From: CAYSSJ01 sp964433675 | Lineage (GTDB): Bacteria; Cloacimonadota; Cloacimonadia; Cloacimonadales; TCS61 | Assembly (NCBI GenBank): GCA_964433675.1 | Contig: CAYSSJ010000017.1 | Coordinates: 1 to 59,325, forward strand | Direction of reading: 5' to 3' | Length of the DNA stretch: 59,325 nucleotides | In this document: piece by piece, positions 35,155 to 45,005 of the stretch | Layout: each line of letters starts with the position of its first letter | Numbering within the stretch: position 1 is the first letter of the stretch | Notes under the pieces: model-generated | Told to the model about the DNA's origin: nothing | The model's input: the letters and a program-made list of their open reading frames with translations, nothing else | Databases searched by the model: none | Translations under genes and position numbers: made by a program

Positions 35155-37143
35155 ATGTTTATCATCAACTCAAGAAAAGTATCACTGCTGATCATTACTT
35201 TAACTATGTTAATTTCAACTGTTTATTGGAGTGGTCCATCACTTTCGGCAACAGAACCACAAGGCGATAGGACGGACCCGATATACAGATCTCAGGTTAT
35301 TCCTAATAAACCCTATTCAGACAATGTGTTTTCTAAACCCTTGAATACTTTAAATATACCGGAAGACACCGTACTGGTCGAATACGAGGGTGGAGCCATA
35401 ACCGTCGGAGACCTTTTTGATCGTATTGACCAAATGCCTTCTTTTCACCAACATCGGTTCACTTCCAGGGAGGGACAAAGAGAGCTTCTAAACATGATGG
35501 CTGACGAGGTATTATTTTATCTCGAAGCACAAAACTTAGGAATAGATAACGATCCGGAATTTCTGGAAATGATCGATCTGCAGAAGAAAACAATCTATGC
35601 TGATACCTTCAAAAAAGAATATGGTATAATACTCTCTCCTCCTACTGATAAACTACGCGAATTCTATATGCAAAATAACTACGTAGAACGTACCTTTGAA
35701 GAAGCAAGACACAGAGTTAAACGAGATTACATAGAAAAACAAATGCGAGATTATCCGGAAAAGTTCTCAGACCAAATCGAATTTGGCAAAATATTCGAGC
35801 CAAAAGAGGATGTGTTACGCTCATACTATCAAGAAAATACGCAAAACTATCCCGCTGCCACATTTGAGGAAGCCAGAGGTAGAGTAAAACAAGATTATAT
35901 TGACAAACAAAAAGAAGAAAAAATAAATCAATTGGTCGATGACATGATGGATGAATACGATATCGTTATCGACAGAGAATTACTCAGAAAGATCTCGGTG
36001 GAAAATCCGGATAATGATCCCAACCTCGACAAGCTATTCATAACAAGTAGTAAGGAAGAATTTGATAAACCGGTCTCTTATCTGATCGATGTTTTCAAAG
36101 TTCAGCGTATGCCGCTCAGATCCACAGATGATCTTATTGATCTTGCTGATTATTATACCGAAGCTACCATTCTCACAGAAAAAGCAATGCAACATGGTCT
36201 GCATGAAAGACCCGAAGTGCAGAATACTGTCGAACAAGTGGAACGAACAATGATGATGAGATTGGTTTATAATAAACTGATTGTGGATCCGATAGACACA
36301 TCAGATGAAAGTGTGCGTCAATATTATGAAGAAAACATAGATCAGTTCAGTTCTCGACCTTATCGGAAGATCCAAGCTTTAGCTTTCAAAGATAAAAATA
36401 TTGCCGAAGAAGTATATGGTAAGGTAAAGAAAAATCTCGGGTTTTCGATATTCTCCATTCAACTAAAAAAGCCAAATGAAGAAGCTATTGCTAAATTAGT
36501 AGAAGAATATTCACTTTATCCTGCCAGAGACGGTGTGCTCAATTATATCTACCAGAATGATATCATCCCGGGTTTGGGCAAAGACGAATACTATTCTAAT
36601 AAAGTATGGAATGCTTCTGAGGGTGACCTTAGCGAAATCTTCCAAAACAAAAAAGGTGAATATGTGTTCTTCCGTATGCTCGAACACAATCCGCCCGTTC
36701 CCGATCCTTTCGAAGGTAATGAACAAAGGATCAAAAACACAATGGTAAATGAGCTGTCGAAAAAAAGATTCGAAGAGAAAAAAGAGCAGTTAAAAGATAA
36801 ATATAATCTGAAGGTTTATCCTGACAATCTGATAGTTAGACTTAGTCAGGAAGAGTACTTCGACTTAGCAGAAGAAGCAATGAAAAGAAGAAGATACAAT
36901 GATGCCGTACATTATTATGATGAGATCATCAAACACTATCCTGAAGATGAAAGTTCATACAAAGCCTCATTTATGAAAGCTTTCCTCTTTGCAGAAGAGA
37001 TGGATGACAGAGAAGCTGCTATAGAAGCTTTCCGCTCTGTTATCGAAGATTATCCCGAAGGTGATCTACACGAATCTGCTCAGTTCATGTTGGATGAACT
37101 GACCGGTAACAAATCTTCAATAGATCTTTTTGAAGATGAATAG
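35155..37143 (+). CDS. Secreted SurA/parvulin-like peptidyl-prolyl isomerase candidate with TPR end
   Basis: This 662-residue protein has a signal peptide (residues 1-26). Residues about 75-170 resemble the SurA N-terminal chaperone region (LVEYEGGAITVGDLFDRI ... LLNMMADEVLFYLEAQNLGI). Residues about 410-530 look like a divergent PpiC/parvulin domain (RKIQALAFKDKNIAEEVYGKVKK, then PGLGKDEYYSNKVW). The last 95 residues form two TPR units (YNDAVHYYDEIIKHYPED and AIEAFRSVIEDYPEGDL). Two near-duplicate segments (FEEARHRVKRDYIEKQ and FEEARGRVKQDYIDKQ) lie 57 residues apart. It is probably a periplasmic chaperone for outer-membrane proteins; isomerase activity is unproven. Confidence 0.75.
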   Translation: MFIINSRKVSLLIITLTMLISTVYWSGPSLSATEPQGDRTDPIYRSQVIPNKPYSDNVFSKPLNTLNIPEDTVLVEYEGGAITVGDLFDRIDQMPSFHQHRFTSREGQRELLNMMADEVLFYLEAQNLGIDNDPEFLEMIDLQKKTIYADTFKKEYGIILSPPTDKLREFYMQNNYVERTFEEARHRVKRDYIEKQMRDYPEKFSDQIEFGKIFEPKEDVLRSYYQENTQNYPAATFEEARGRVKQDYIDKQKEEKINQLVDDMMDEYDIVIDRELLRKISVENPDNDPNLDKLFITSSKEEFDKPVSYLIDVFKVQRMPLRSTDDLIDLADYYTEATILTEKAMQHGLHERPEVQNTVEQVERTMMMRLVYNKLIVDPIDTSDESVRQYYEENIDQFSSRPYRKIQALAFKDKNIAEEVYGKVKKNLGFSIFSIQLKKPNEEAIAKLVEEYSLYPARDGVLNYIYQNDIIPGLGKDEYYSNKVWNASEGDLSEIFQNKKGEYVFFRMLEHNPPVPDPFEGNEQRIKNTMVNELSKKRFEEKKEQLKDKYNLKVYPDNLIVRLSQEEYFDLAEEAMKRRRYNDAVHYYDEIIKHYPEDESSYKASFMKAFLFAEEMDDREAAIEAFRSVIEDYPEGDLHESAQFMLDELTGNKSSIDLFEDE

Positions 37144-37164
37144 ATTATAAATACTGGAGGAGCC

Positions 37165-38139
37165 ATGTTTTATGATGGAGAGAAACTAAAAGAGGTATTT
37201 CAAAGAGCGAAGAAAGAGAGATTCGGCATTATCGCTTCTAATGTGGTATTTGATTCCACCATTAGAGGTCTATTGGCCGGCTATGACCACAAACAATCTG
37301 ATGGTTTGTTGCAGATGAGCTCCGGCGCTGCCAAATATGCCGCCGGTAGTAGTAAAGATATCAAAGTGGGAGCAAAACTGATCTCAGCAATGGTTAAGAT
37401 ATTGGCAGAACAATACAAAATGTCGGGGGTAGGTCTGCATATAGATCATGCTACACCGAATTACTTCGATTTTGTCGTTTACTGTATCGAAAATGACCTT
37501 GTCTCATCAGTTATGATAGATGCTTCCAAAGAGAGTTTGGCGGAGAATATTCGCATCTCGTCCGAAATGGTCAAGATCGCTCACAAACATGGCGTTATTG
37601 TAGAAGGTGAAATCGGCTATATCAAAGGCTCTGAAGACGAAATCGTCTCGGAGACAGAACTCTACACTCAACCGGAAGAAGCGCTGGAATATGTTACCAA
37701 AACCAATGTCGATCTTTTCGCAGCTTCTGTGGGTACTAATCATGGCGTTAGCAAAGGACACAAACTTACTCTGAAAACGGATCTGATAAAGCAGATAGAT
37801 GACCTTTTGATAGCTAATAACAAAGAGACCGGTATAGTACTGCACGGTGCTTCGGGTTTGACAAGACAACAGCATGTCGATGTGATAAAAAACGGCGTAG
37901 TCAAGATAAATAAAGATACTCAGTATCAGATGGATACGGCTGCAGCTGTTCAGGCATATTGGGAAAAAGAGAAAGATGCCATAGTAAAGCCAGACGATAT
38001 TTCTGATGATGAATATACTCCGGATAAATCGCGCTTCGATCCGCGAAAATGGATGATCAAAGCTGAAGAAACAGTCCAAAAATCGGTTGAAGAGATGGTC
38101 GATTTTGCCGGCAGTATGCACCGCTCGATAATATTATGA
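37165..38139 (+). CDS. fba: Class II (zinc) fructose-bisphosphate aldolase
   Basis: This 324-residue protein is a zinc-dependent aldolase of glycolysis/gluconeogenesis. Visible elements are LHIDHATPN (His92, Asp94, His95), EGEIGYIKG, AASVGTNHGVSKG with a zinc-ligand His, and VLHGASGLTRQQ. Length agrees with the family's shorter members. GAPDH follows 11 bases downstream, so the pair are probably cotranscribed glycolytic genes. A tagatose-bisphosphate aldolase identity cannot be excluded. Confidence 0.93.
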   Translation: MFYDGEKLKEVFQRAKKERFGIIASNVVFDSTIRGLLAGYDHKQSDGLLQMSSGAAKYAAGSSKDIKVGAKLISAMVKILAEQYKMSGVGLHIDHATPNYFDFVVYCIENDLVSSVMIDASKESLAENIRISSEMVKIAHKHGVIVEGEIGYIKGSEDEIVSETELYTQPEEALEYVTKTNVDLFAASVGTNHGVSKGHKLTLKTDLIKQIDDLLIANNKETGIVLHGASGLTRQQHVDVIKNGVVKINKDTQYQMDTAAAVQAYWEKEKDAIVKPDDISDDEYTPDKSRFDPRKWMIKAEETVQKSVEEMVDFAGSMHRSIIL

Positions 38140-38150
38140 AGGAGGATATC

Positions 38151-39149
38151 ATGATCAAAGTGGCCATTAACGGATTCGGAAGAATCGGACGATTAGTTCT
38201 GAAAGGATTGATGAGTAATGAGAAAGCAGCTGTGGTTGCTATAAATGACTTAACTGATGCCAAGACGTTAGCACAGCTATTCAAATACGATTCCATTCAT
38301 GGAAAATATGAAGGTACTGTAGAAACGAAAGATGCATCTATATTCATAGATGGAAAAGAGATAAAAGTTTATTCCGAGAAAGATCCCGAAAATCTACCCT
38401 GGAAAGAGCTGCAAATTGATTATGTTATCGAAGCAACCGGTGTATTCAGAGACCGTGAAGGCTTATCCAAACATCTCAGTGCCGGCGCAAAGAAAGTTAT
38501 CCTTACCGCTCCTGCCAAAGGTGAAATAGATGCTACCGTGGTAATGGGGGTGAATCATCATGACCTGAAAGCAGAAGATAAGATAGTCTCAAATGCTTCT
38601 TGCACCACAAACTGTCTGGCACCGGTAATGAAAGTTATCACCGAAAAGTTCGGTGTCGTATCCGCCCTGATGACCACAATACACTCCTACACCAGCGATC
38701 AGAATATCCTCGATGCTCCTCATCGTGATCTTCGCCGGGCTCGAGCAGCAGCTTTGAATATAGTTCCCACTACTACAGGCGCTGCCAAGGCTACTGCAAA
38801 AGTTATACCAGAATTGGCAGGAAAGATCGACGGTATTGCCGTGCGTGTACCTACTCCGAATGGCTCTCTGGTTGATGTATCGGTGATTGTGGAAAAACAG
38901 GCAAGCCGAGAAGAGATCAACAAAGCGATGAAGGAAGCTTCTGATAGTTATTTGAAAGATATCTTGGAATATACTGATCTGCCGATCGTCTCCACCGATA
39001 TCATCGGAAATCCTGCTTCCTCGGTTTTTGACTCGGAATATACCATGGTAAATGGCAACCTAGTCAAAATACTTAGCTGGTACGATAATGAGTGGGGTTA
39101 CTCAATGCGCATTATTGACTTGCTTATCTATATGAGCACATTAGAATAA
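38151..39149 (+). CDS. gap: Glyceraldehyde-3-phosphate dehydrogenase, type I
   Basis: This 332-residue enzyme makes 1,3-bisphosphoglycerate. The start is ATG 38151 (MIKVAINGFGRIGR), nine bases after a GGAGG box; an earlier in-frame codon at 38136 adds only five residues. The NAD-binding GFGRIGR motif, the catalytic Cys151 in SNASCTTNCLAP and the C-terminal SWYDNEWGYS are all present. It follows the aldolase and is followed by secreted-protein genes. Confidence 0.98.
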   Translation: MIKVAINGFGRIGRLVLKGLMSNEKAAVVAINDLTDAKTLAQLFKYDSIHGKYEGTVETKDASIFIDGKEIKVYSEKDPENLPWKELQIDYVIEATGVFRDREGLSKHLSAGAKKVILTAPAKGEIDATVVMGVNHHDLKAEDKIVSNASCTTNCLAPVMKVITEKFGVVSALMTTIHSYTSDQNILDAPHRDLRRARAAALNIVPTTTGAAKATAKVIPELAGKIDGIAVRVPTPNGSLVDVSVIVEKQASREEINKAMKEASDSYLKDILEYTDLPIVSTDIIGNPASSVFDSEYTMVNGNLVKILSWYDNEWGYSMRIIDLLIYMSTLE

Positions 39150-39159
39150 AGGATTTTTT

Positions 39160-41433
39160 TTGAAGAAAACACCGATTATATTATGCACAATGACATTATT
39201 AGCGTCTCTTCTCTGGAGCAATAAGCTAGAGATCAACTACGCTGAGCATTCGGATATAATAGAACAACCCAGAGAAGAGAATGTCTATTATATGGAAGAT
39301 TTTGAGAGTGGAGCAGAGAATTGGGAAAGCGAAGATGCTACTCTACCCACTTCTATGTGGCATCTCACTACTAATGATGCCTTTTCCGGTTATTCTTGGT
39401 GGATGGGAGATCCGCAGATCGGTGGTTATTTGGATAATATCTATGTCGTATTGGATACAGATGAGATACTGGTCCCACCGGATGGAGAACTTACTTTCAA
39501 GCTGAATTACAGTTGTGAAGATCCCGGCACCTCTGCTCAAGCACCCGATTATGACGGATGGGATGGTGGAAATGTACGCATATCTACCGATAATGGTGAA
39601 ACTTGGCAGGTCTTGTACGGTCTGCCGGAATATGAATCATCGTCTATGTACGGATTCGGTGTAGTACATAGTGAAGGAGTTGGCATTCCCGGCTGGGGTG
39701 GTAGTTCGCAAGGCTGGATAGATGCTTCTTTCGATCTGTCCGACTATGCCGGACAAGAGGTAAGAATCCGATTTGCCTTCGCCTCCGATGCTTATACCAA
39801 TACATTGGACAATCCCGAATGGTTTGGAATGATGGTAGATAACATCGAGCTGGGAGATTTTACCAATTATGGCTCTGAAGAAGGAATGACAAGCAGTACA
39901 ATGGTAGAAGTTGCCGGTGATTGGTGGTATCTGGGTGAACCGGATGGCGGAGCTTATTCACCTACTCATGCCTATATTTGCCAAAATGATGTGGGCTCTT
40001 ATGAACCAAATATGATCAATTATCTATACTCTCCCTCGATCCATATGCCCTCTGACGGTAGTATAACCGCAGATTTTATGCTCAAAGGTTCATTTTTGAA
40101 TGATATTGGCACATATTGGACTTGGGATATTTCAATCGATGATGGTACAACCTGGTACCCTATGAGTAATCCGTACAATGACCCTGATGGCAACAATTAT
40201 GTTTACGGTTCCCCCCTGCAAGGTTGGAACTCCGCAGTCAATTCTTATCCGGGTCTTAGTGGACGACTCGATGAGTATGCTTCTGAATTAGTAAAATTCC
40301 GAATCGGTTTTTTCAGCTCTGATGCTGATCCGCTTGGGATGGGTATTTTCATCGATGATTTTGTTATCAAACAGCAGACTTACACCGGTTCGCCACCACA
40401 AAATATCTCTATTATTACCAATAACGACTTCGAGGTATTGCTTGATTGGCAATCTCCCGATATAGAGAATGATATCATCGGATACAATATTTATCATTCC
40501 ACAGATGGTTCAAGCTTCATATTATTGGATGAAGTCGGAGCAAATTTGTTCTCTTATACTCATCATATTCCCGAATATGGGGGGACAAACTTTTACTACC
40601 TAACTGCTGTTAATAATGATGGTGAATCATATCCGTCTGACATTGTAGCTGTCTATGTTCCTACTCAAACTACTGTCGAACTGAGATATGATAACGGTAT
40701 AGCGGACGCCATCTTTTCTACAACTGCTTTGAATACTGCTTCCGTACTGTTTACACCACCTGAGGGACAAGAAATAACCAAATTGACACACATTAAAGTA
40801 TATCTGAATGAAGATATCTCCGGTCAGGTATTACTCACCGGCTGGTATAGCTCAGAAGAGCATTCTACTTTGTTTTTCGACAACTATCCCCTAGCAGTAG
40901 CTGCATCTCAACAAAAGCCTGGTTGGAATACGATCTCTATCCCAACAGAGGTAACCGATATTTTGATAGATCAGCCGTTTTATATCGGAGTGTTATATAC
41001 CCAAAATTCGACCGGAATCGGGTTTGATAATCAGACAGTCGGTAATAGCTTCCTATGGACGAATAATGAGCCTACTCCCATAGATGATGGCAATCTTATG
41101 ATCAGAACCTACTTGGAGACAGAGTTTACTCATGCTTATGATCAACCGGTTGTTAAGAACAACCTAAATCTTCATAATTATCCCAATCCTTTCAATCCGG
41201 AAACAACTATCAGTTTGGATATACCATCAGAATCGCACACAGAAATATACGTTTATAATCTTCGCGGACAAAGGATCTTAACACTCCACAAAGGTATTCT
41301 CCCTGCCGGTATTTCCACATTTGTCTGGAACGGGAAAAACGATAGAAATGAAAAACTATCCAGTGGCATATACTTGATCTCAGCAATATATGAAAATCAA
41401 AGAGCAACAAAAAAAATAATGTTATTAAAATGA
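39160..41433 (+). CDS. Secreted protein with MAM/jelly-roll-like and Fn3-like domains and type IX-like tail
   Basis: This 757-residue protein starts at TTG 39160, with AAAGGA upstream, and has a signal peptide (residues 1-20). Two beta-sandwich blocks (about 45-230 and 240-410) contain FESGAENWE, GWDGGNVRISTDNGETWQ and the corresponding second copy DISIDDGTTWYPMS, resembling MAM/choice-of-anchor domains. A fibronectin-III-like domain follows (about 415-510, NISIITNNDFEVLLDWQSP), then another beta region and a FlgD-like tail (NYPNPFNPETTISLDIPSES ... IMLLK). It has no recognisable catalytic site. It is probably a cell-surface or adhesive protein. Eleven bases separate it from gap. Confidence 0.85.
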   Translation: MKKTPIILCTMTLLASLLWSNKLEINYAEHSDIIEQPREENVYYMEDFESGAENWESEDATLPTSMWHLTTNDAFSGYSWWMGDPQIGGYLDNIYVVLDTDEILVPPDGELTFKLNYSCEDPGTSAQAPDYDGWDGGNVRISTDNGETWQVLYGLPEYESSSMYGFGVVHSEGVGIPGWGGSSQGWIDASFDLSDYAGQEVRIRFAFASDAYTNTLDNPEWFGMMVDNIELGDFTNYGSEEGMTSSTMVEVAGDWWYLGEPDGGAYSPTHAYICQNDVGSYEPNMINYLYSPSIHMPSDGSITADFMLKGSFLNDIGTYWTWDISIDDGTTWYPMSNPYNDPDGNNYVYGSPLQGWNSAVNSYPGLSGRLDEYASELVKFRIGFFSSDADPLGMGIFIDDFVIKQQTYTGSPPQNISIITNNDFEVLLDWQSPDIENDIIGYNIYHSTDGSSFILLDEVGANLFSYTHHIPEYGGTNFYYLTAVNNDGESYPSDIVAVYVPTQTTVELRYDNGIADAIFSTTALNTASVLFTPPEGQEITKLTHIKVYLNEDISGQVLLTGWYSSEEHSTLFFDNYPLAVAASQQKPGWNTISIPTEVTDILIDQPFYIGVLYTQNSTGIGFDNQTVGNSFLWTNNEPTPIDDGNLMIRTYLETEFTHAYDQPVVKNNLNLHNYPNPFNPETTISLDIPSESHTEIYVYNLRGQRILTLHKGILPAGISTFVWNGKNDRNEKLSSGIYLISAIYENQRATKKIMLLK

Positions 41434-41455
41434 CATAAAAAAAGAGGAGAAAAAT

Positions 41456-44400
41456 ATGAAATTAGTAATGACAACCTTATTGATCATCACTTTATCTATA
41501 ATGTTAACAGCTGAAGTAATACCCTTCAACCCGGATCATTCACATGAGAACATGATAGTGGTATGTTTCAGTCGAGATTTTGTAGATAACAGAGATGGTT
41601 TCATCAATTATGAACTCAGAGATGGCGTAGTACAAACTGGACGAGATGTTTTTGATCATCTTGCCGCACAATACCGCTTCACAGATCTTCAGCAAACTGT
41701 CGAGGCTGTTAGAGACAAAGATTGGAACTACAAAGGACAATATCCGCTCAATGTTTATAGGATAATTTTAGAAGATAACGAAATTATAGAAGATGCGTTG
41801 CGGACTCTTTCCGATCAATCCTATATCCTGTTCGCCGAATATGAACCGATAATGAAGACAGCTTATATACCGAACGATCCGCAATATAATCTGCAGTGGC
41901 ACCATCCCAAAATCCAAGCTCCTGAGACTTGGGATTGGACATTCGGAGATGAAGAGATCGTTATCAGCATAATAGATACAGGAATAAAATGGAATCATCC
42001 CGATCTACAGGACAACATATGGATCAACGAAGCCGAGTTGAACTCGACAACTTATGGTGGACCCGGCATGACTATAGATTGGGAAAATGGTACGGTTTCC
42101 GGTGGTAATGGTCAAGATGATAGTGGTAATGGGAAAATAGATGATGTAATCGGCTGGGATTTTTACTCAAATTCCAATCAATCATTCCAATCTCATCCAG
42201 CCAACGACCACGGCACACATGTAGCAGGAACAGCTGGTGCTGTTGGAAATAACGATATCGGAGTAGCCGGTGTAGCAATGTCGGTCAAGTTGATTTCATC
42301 TCGACATGCTCCCACACATACACCTTCTCCATATGTAACCAACGGTAATTCTGGCATTTATTATTCAGCCGATTCCGGCGCAGATATAATAAACTGTTCC
42401 TACGGAGGTACCGGTGGTGCTTATCAAGCTAATCTGGCTGTAAATTATGCTACCGATCAAGGAGCGCTTGTATTCGGTGCTGCCGGTAATGATAATATCA
42501 ATAATGATATCACTCCTCATTATCCGGGAGATGCAGATAACGCCGTTTGTGTAGCAGCCACCGACCAAAATGATTCCAAAGCTTATTTCTCCAATTTCGG
42601 TAATGTAATTGACATCAGCGCCCCTGGCGTTGGGATTCGTGCCCCGATTATTTCCGGAAACAGTTATGCCGGTTATGATGGCACTTCTATGGCTTCCCCG
42701 GTTGCGGCAGGAGTAGCAGCTTTGATCAAATCGATGCATCCAGATTTGGGACCGATCGAGATCCGAGATCGTATCATATTAACCGCCGACGACATAGATG
42801 ATCTGAATCCCGGCTATGAAGGGTTATTGGGAAGTGGAAGGATAAACGCTTTCACAGCAACCATGTATGATCTGATCCCCAATCTCTCTATCGAAGAGAT
42901 GCAGATTGAAGAGTATGAAGGTGACGGAGACGGCATACCGAATCCCGGTGAAGTTATCAGTGTTTCGCTGAAACTTCACAATGCTCTGGGCGAAAATGTG
43001 CTCTGGCTTAATGCAGAGCAGGTAACTGCCACGCTTAGCTGCGATGTGCCCGGCGTGGAGATTATCCAAGATCAGGTTACTTTCCCGAATATTTCCGGCG
43101 GTTTCGAATACTGGAACGACAGTGATCCATTCCTGTTCCAAACCGATCCCGGTCTCTCAGGTTTTCACAAGATTCCATTTACAATCACTCTTTATGCCAA
43201 CCCGGATAATCAATTGCCTTATGAGTTGGCACACGAAGTAGATATCCCACTTTCTCTCATCCATGCCGGTTGGCCCATAGATCTGGGTGGTGCCAGCATG
43301 TCATCTGCACTCATCACCGATATCACTGCTGATGGATATCGCGAAGTTATCTTCGGCGATCATACCGGAAAAGTTCATGCTCTGCATGCCAATGGCAGCT
43401 ATCTCTCCGGTTTCCCGGTTCAATTCACCGGCAATATCAGTGCCTCTATCGCTGCTGCTGATCTCACCGGTGACGGAAAGCGAGAGTTGGTAGTCGGTAG
43501 CGAAGCTGGCGAACTGCATGTACTCGCTCATGACGCTTCTCTAATCTTTACTCATGATGTAGAAGGAATGATAAGAGCTAACCCGATGATAGATGATATC
43601 AACGGTAACGGTGAGCACGAGATCATTGTAGTCACAAGTACGGGACAGTTAACTGCTCTGAGCTCCACCGGCAATGTTTTAAGTAACTATCCTGTCACTT
43701 TAGATGCTGGCGTTTGGTCTTCTCCCGCTCTTGCAGATCTGAACAATGATGGCTCTCCGGAGATCATATTATCCACCACAGGTGGTGAAGTTATCGCTCT
43801 GAACGCTGAAACTGCTACTTCTATAGCAGGTTGGCCCGTGGATATCGGTGGTGGTAGCTGGAACGGACCGATCGTAGTCGATGCTACGGGTAACGGTCAG
43901 CAAGACGTTGTCATCGGCACTTTGAACGGTAATGTGTTCATCATCAAAAACGACGGCTCTATTCATCTGCAACATAACATCGCAGGGCAGATCCGAGCCG
44001 GTATAGTGGCTGCCGATCTGAACAATGACGGTTCGATAGAGCTTGTGGTGATGAAACAAAGTGGTGAGCTTCATGTTATAGATACCGATGGCAATAACAT
44101 CGGTAATTTCCCACTGGCTTTCGATGCTCAGATAGAATCTACTCCCATCTTAGCTGATATGAGCCGCAATGGCACATACGACATTATATTCGGAGACAAT
44201 ACAGGTTATCTACATTCTATCGATCTCGAAGGTAATCAGACTCCGAACTTCCCCATCTATCTCGGCAGCGCTATCAAGGCAAGTCCGGCTATCGAATATA
44301 CCGGCTATGACAACGATGTGGAAATCGCTGTGGCAAACACCAATGCTTATATTCTCATTGATTATAAAAATAGTATCAGCGGGATCAAATGGCATTTCTT

Positions 44401-44752
44401 CAAGAAGAATACACGCCGAACAGGTAATGCAGCCGATGCTTCCACATCAGCCGATCCTGGTGTAGTGCCGGATATGATCACCCAACTCAATAGCAACTAT
44501 CCGAATCCGTTCAATCCAACTACGACAATCTCGTTCAACCTGGCTAAAGATACCGATGTAACTCTGCAAGTCTATAACATCAAAGGTCAGCTTGTGAACA
44601 CTTTGATAAACGAGACTTATACTGCCGGTGAACATTCTGTGGTATGGAACGGGAAAGATAAGCGAGGCAGCACTGTGTCGAGCGGTGTTTATCTCTATAA
44701 ACTAAAAACCACAGATCATACCGATGTAAAACGGATGATGCTGATAAAATAA
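41456..44752 (+). CDS. Secreted subtilase (S8) with FG-GAP repeats and type IX-like tail, copy 1
   Basis: This 1098-residue protein has a signal peptide (residues 1-19), a propeptide-like region (20-135) and the S8 domain. The catalytic triad is Asp174 (SIIDTGIKW), His252 (DHGTHVAG) and Ser411 (GTSMASP). Residues about 460-600 are a beta-sandwich; residues 600-985 contain many FG-GAP/VCBS-type repeats (DITADGYREVIFGD, DLTGDGKRELVVGS and so on) that form a propeller. The tail (NYPNPFNPTTTISFNL ... KRMMLIK) is FlgD-like. From residue 441 to the end it is identical to copy 2, including DNA. The ribosome site is GAGGAG. Confidence 0.97.
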   Translation: MKLVMTTLLIITLSIMLTAEVIPFNPDHSHENMIVVCFSRDFVDNRDGFINYELRDGVVQTGRDVFDHLAAQYRFTDLQQTVEAVRDKDWNYKGQYPLNVYRIILEDNEIIEDALRTLSDQSYILFAEYEPIMKTAYIPNDPQYNLQWHHPKIQAPETWDWTFGDEEIVISIIDTGIKWNHPDLQDNIWINEAELNSTTYGGPGMTIDWENGTVSGGNGQDDSGNGKIDDVIGWDFYSNSNQSFQSHPANDHGTHVAGTAGAVGNNDIGVAGVAMSVKLISSRHAPTHTPSPYVTNGNSGIYYSADSGADIINCSYGGTGGAYQANLAVNYATDQGALVFGAAGNDNINNDITPHYPGDADNAVCVAATDQNDSKAYFSNFGNVIDISAPGVGIRAPIISGNSYAGYDGTSMASPVAAGVAALIKSMHPDLGPIEIRDRIILTADDIDDLNPGYEGLLGSGRINAFTATMYDLIPNLSIEEMQIEEYEGDGDGIPNPGEVISVSLKLHNALGENVLWLNAEQVTATLSCDVPGVEIIQDQVTFPNISGGFEYWNDSDPFLFQTDPGLSGFHKIPFTITLYANPDNQLPYELAHEVDIPLSLIHAGWPIDLGGASMSSALITDITADGYREVIFGDHTGKVHALHANGSYLSGFPVQFTGNISASIAAADLTGDGKRELVVGSEAGELHVLAHDASLIFTHDVEGMIRANPMIDDINGNGEHEIIVVTSTGQLTALSSTGNVLSNYPVTLDAGVWSSPALADLNNDGSPEIILSTTGGEVIALNAETATSIAGWPVDIGGGSWNGPIVVDATGNGQQDVVIGTLNGNVFIIKNDGSIHLQHNIAGQIRAGIVAADLNNDGSIELVVMKQSGELHVIDTDGNNIGNFPLAFDAQIESTPILADMSRNGTYDIIFGDNTGYLHSIDLEGNQTPNFPIYLGSAIKASPAIEYTGYDNDVEIAVANTNAYILIDYKNSISGIKWHFFKKNTRRTGNAADASTSADPGVVPDMITQLNSNYPNPFNPTTTISFNLAKDTDVTLQVYNIKGQLVNTLINETYTAGEHSVVWNGKDKRGSTVSSGVYLYKLKTTDHTDVKRMMLIK
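42777..44751 (+). repeat. 1975-bp direct repeat, first copy (3' part of subtilase gene 1)
   Basis: Identical by eye to 46330-48304 (constant offset 3553). The last mismatch before it is 42776 (A) versus 46329 (G), and the identity ends inside the stop codon, TAA versus TAG. Upstream the two genes differ frequently; downstream they are unrelated. Confidence 0.93.
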
Positions 44753-44759
44753 TAACAAC

Positions 44760-44786
44760 AAGAGCCGGTGAGAACCGGCTCTTTTC
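44760..44786 (+). terminator. Terminator after subtilase copy 1
   Basis: Stem AGAGCCGGT / ACCGGCTCT (44761-44769 and 44774-44782) with a four-base loop and a T-rich tail, eight bases after the stop codon. Confidence 0.9.
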
Positions 44787-44933
44787 TTATTCTGCCTTGT
44801 AAATAACAAAAAGAATTGATGACTTGATATCATCCAGAGATTCATTCTATTATTTTCTAAATTTAGTGAAAATCTATTTTGAAACCATTATCAGGCATGA
44901 TTCAAGCAGAACAGTTTAACTGTTTTTTATTTT

Positions 44934-44967
44934 TTTGTTTACAAGCATCTAGATAAATAAATTTTTG
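44934..44967 (+). promoter_or_regulatory. Probable promoter of subtilase copy 2
   Basis: TTTG at 44934-44937, 20 bases, then TAAATTTTTG at 44958-44967. This fits the Bacteroidota-type TTTG-N~20-TAnnTTTk pattern. The gene start is 39 bases further downstream, and the terminator of copy 1 lies upstream, so copy 2 has its own promoter. Confidence 0.45.
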
Positions 44968-45005
44968 GAATATGAGGAAGAAAAAAACGATAAGGGAGAA
45001 TTATT

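Noticed and set aside
37507..38121. 204-codon minus-strand frame inside the aldolase gene
   Set aside because: It lies entirely under the well-supported class II aldolase and reads like reverse-complement coding sequence.
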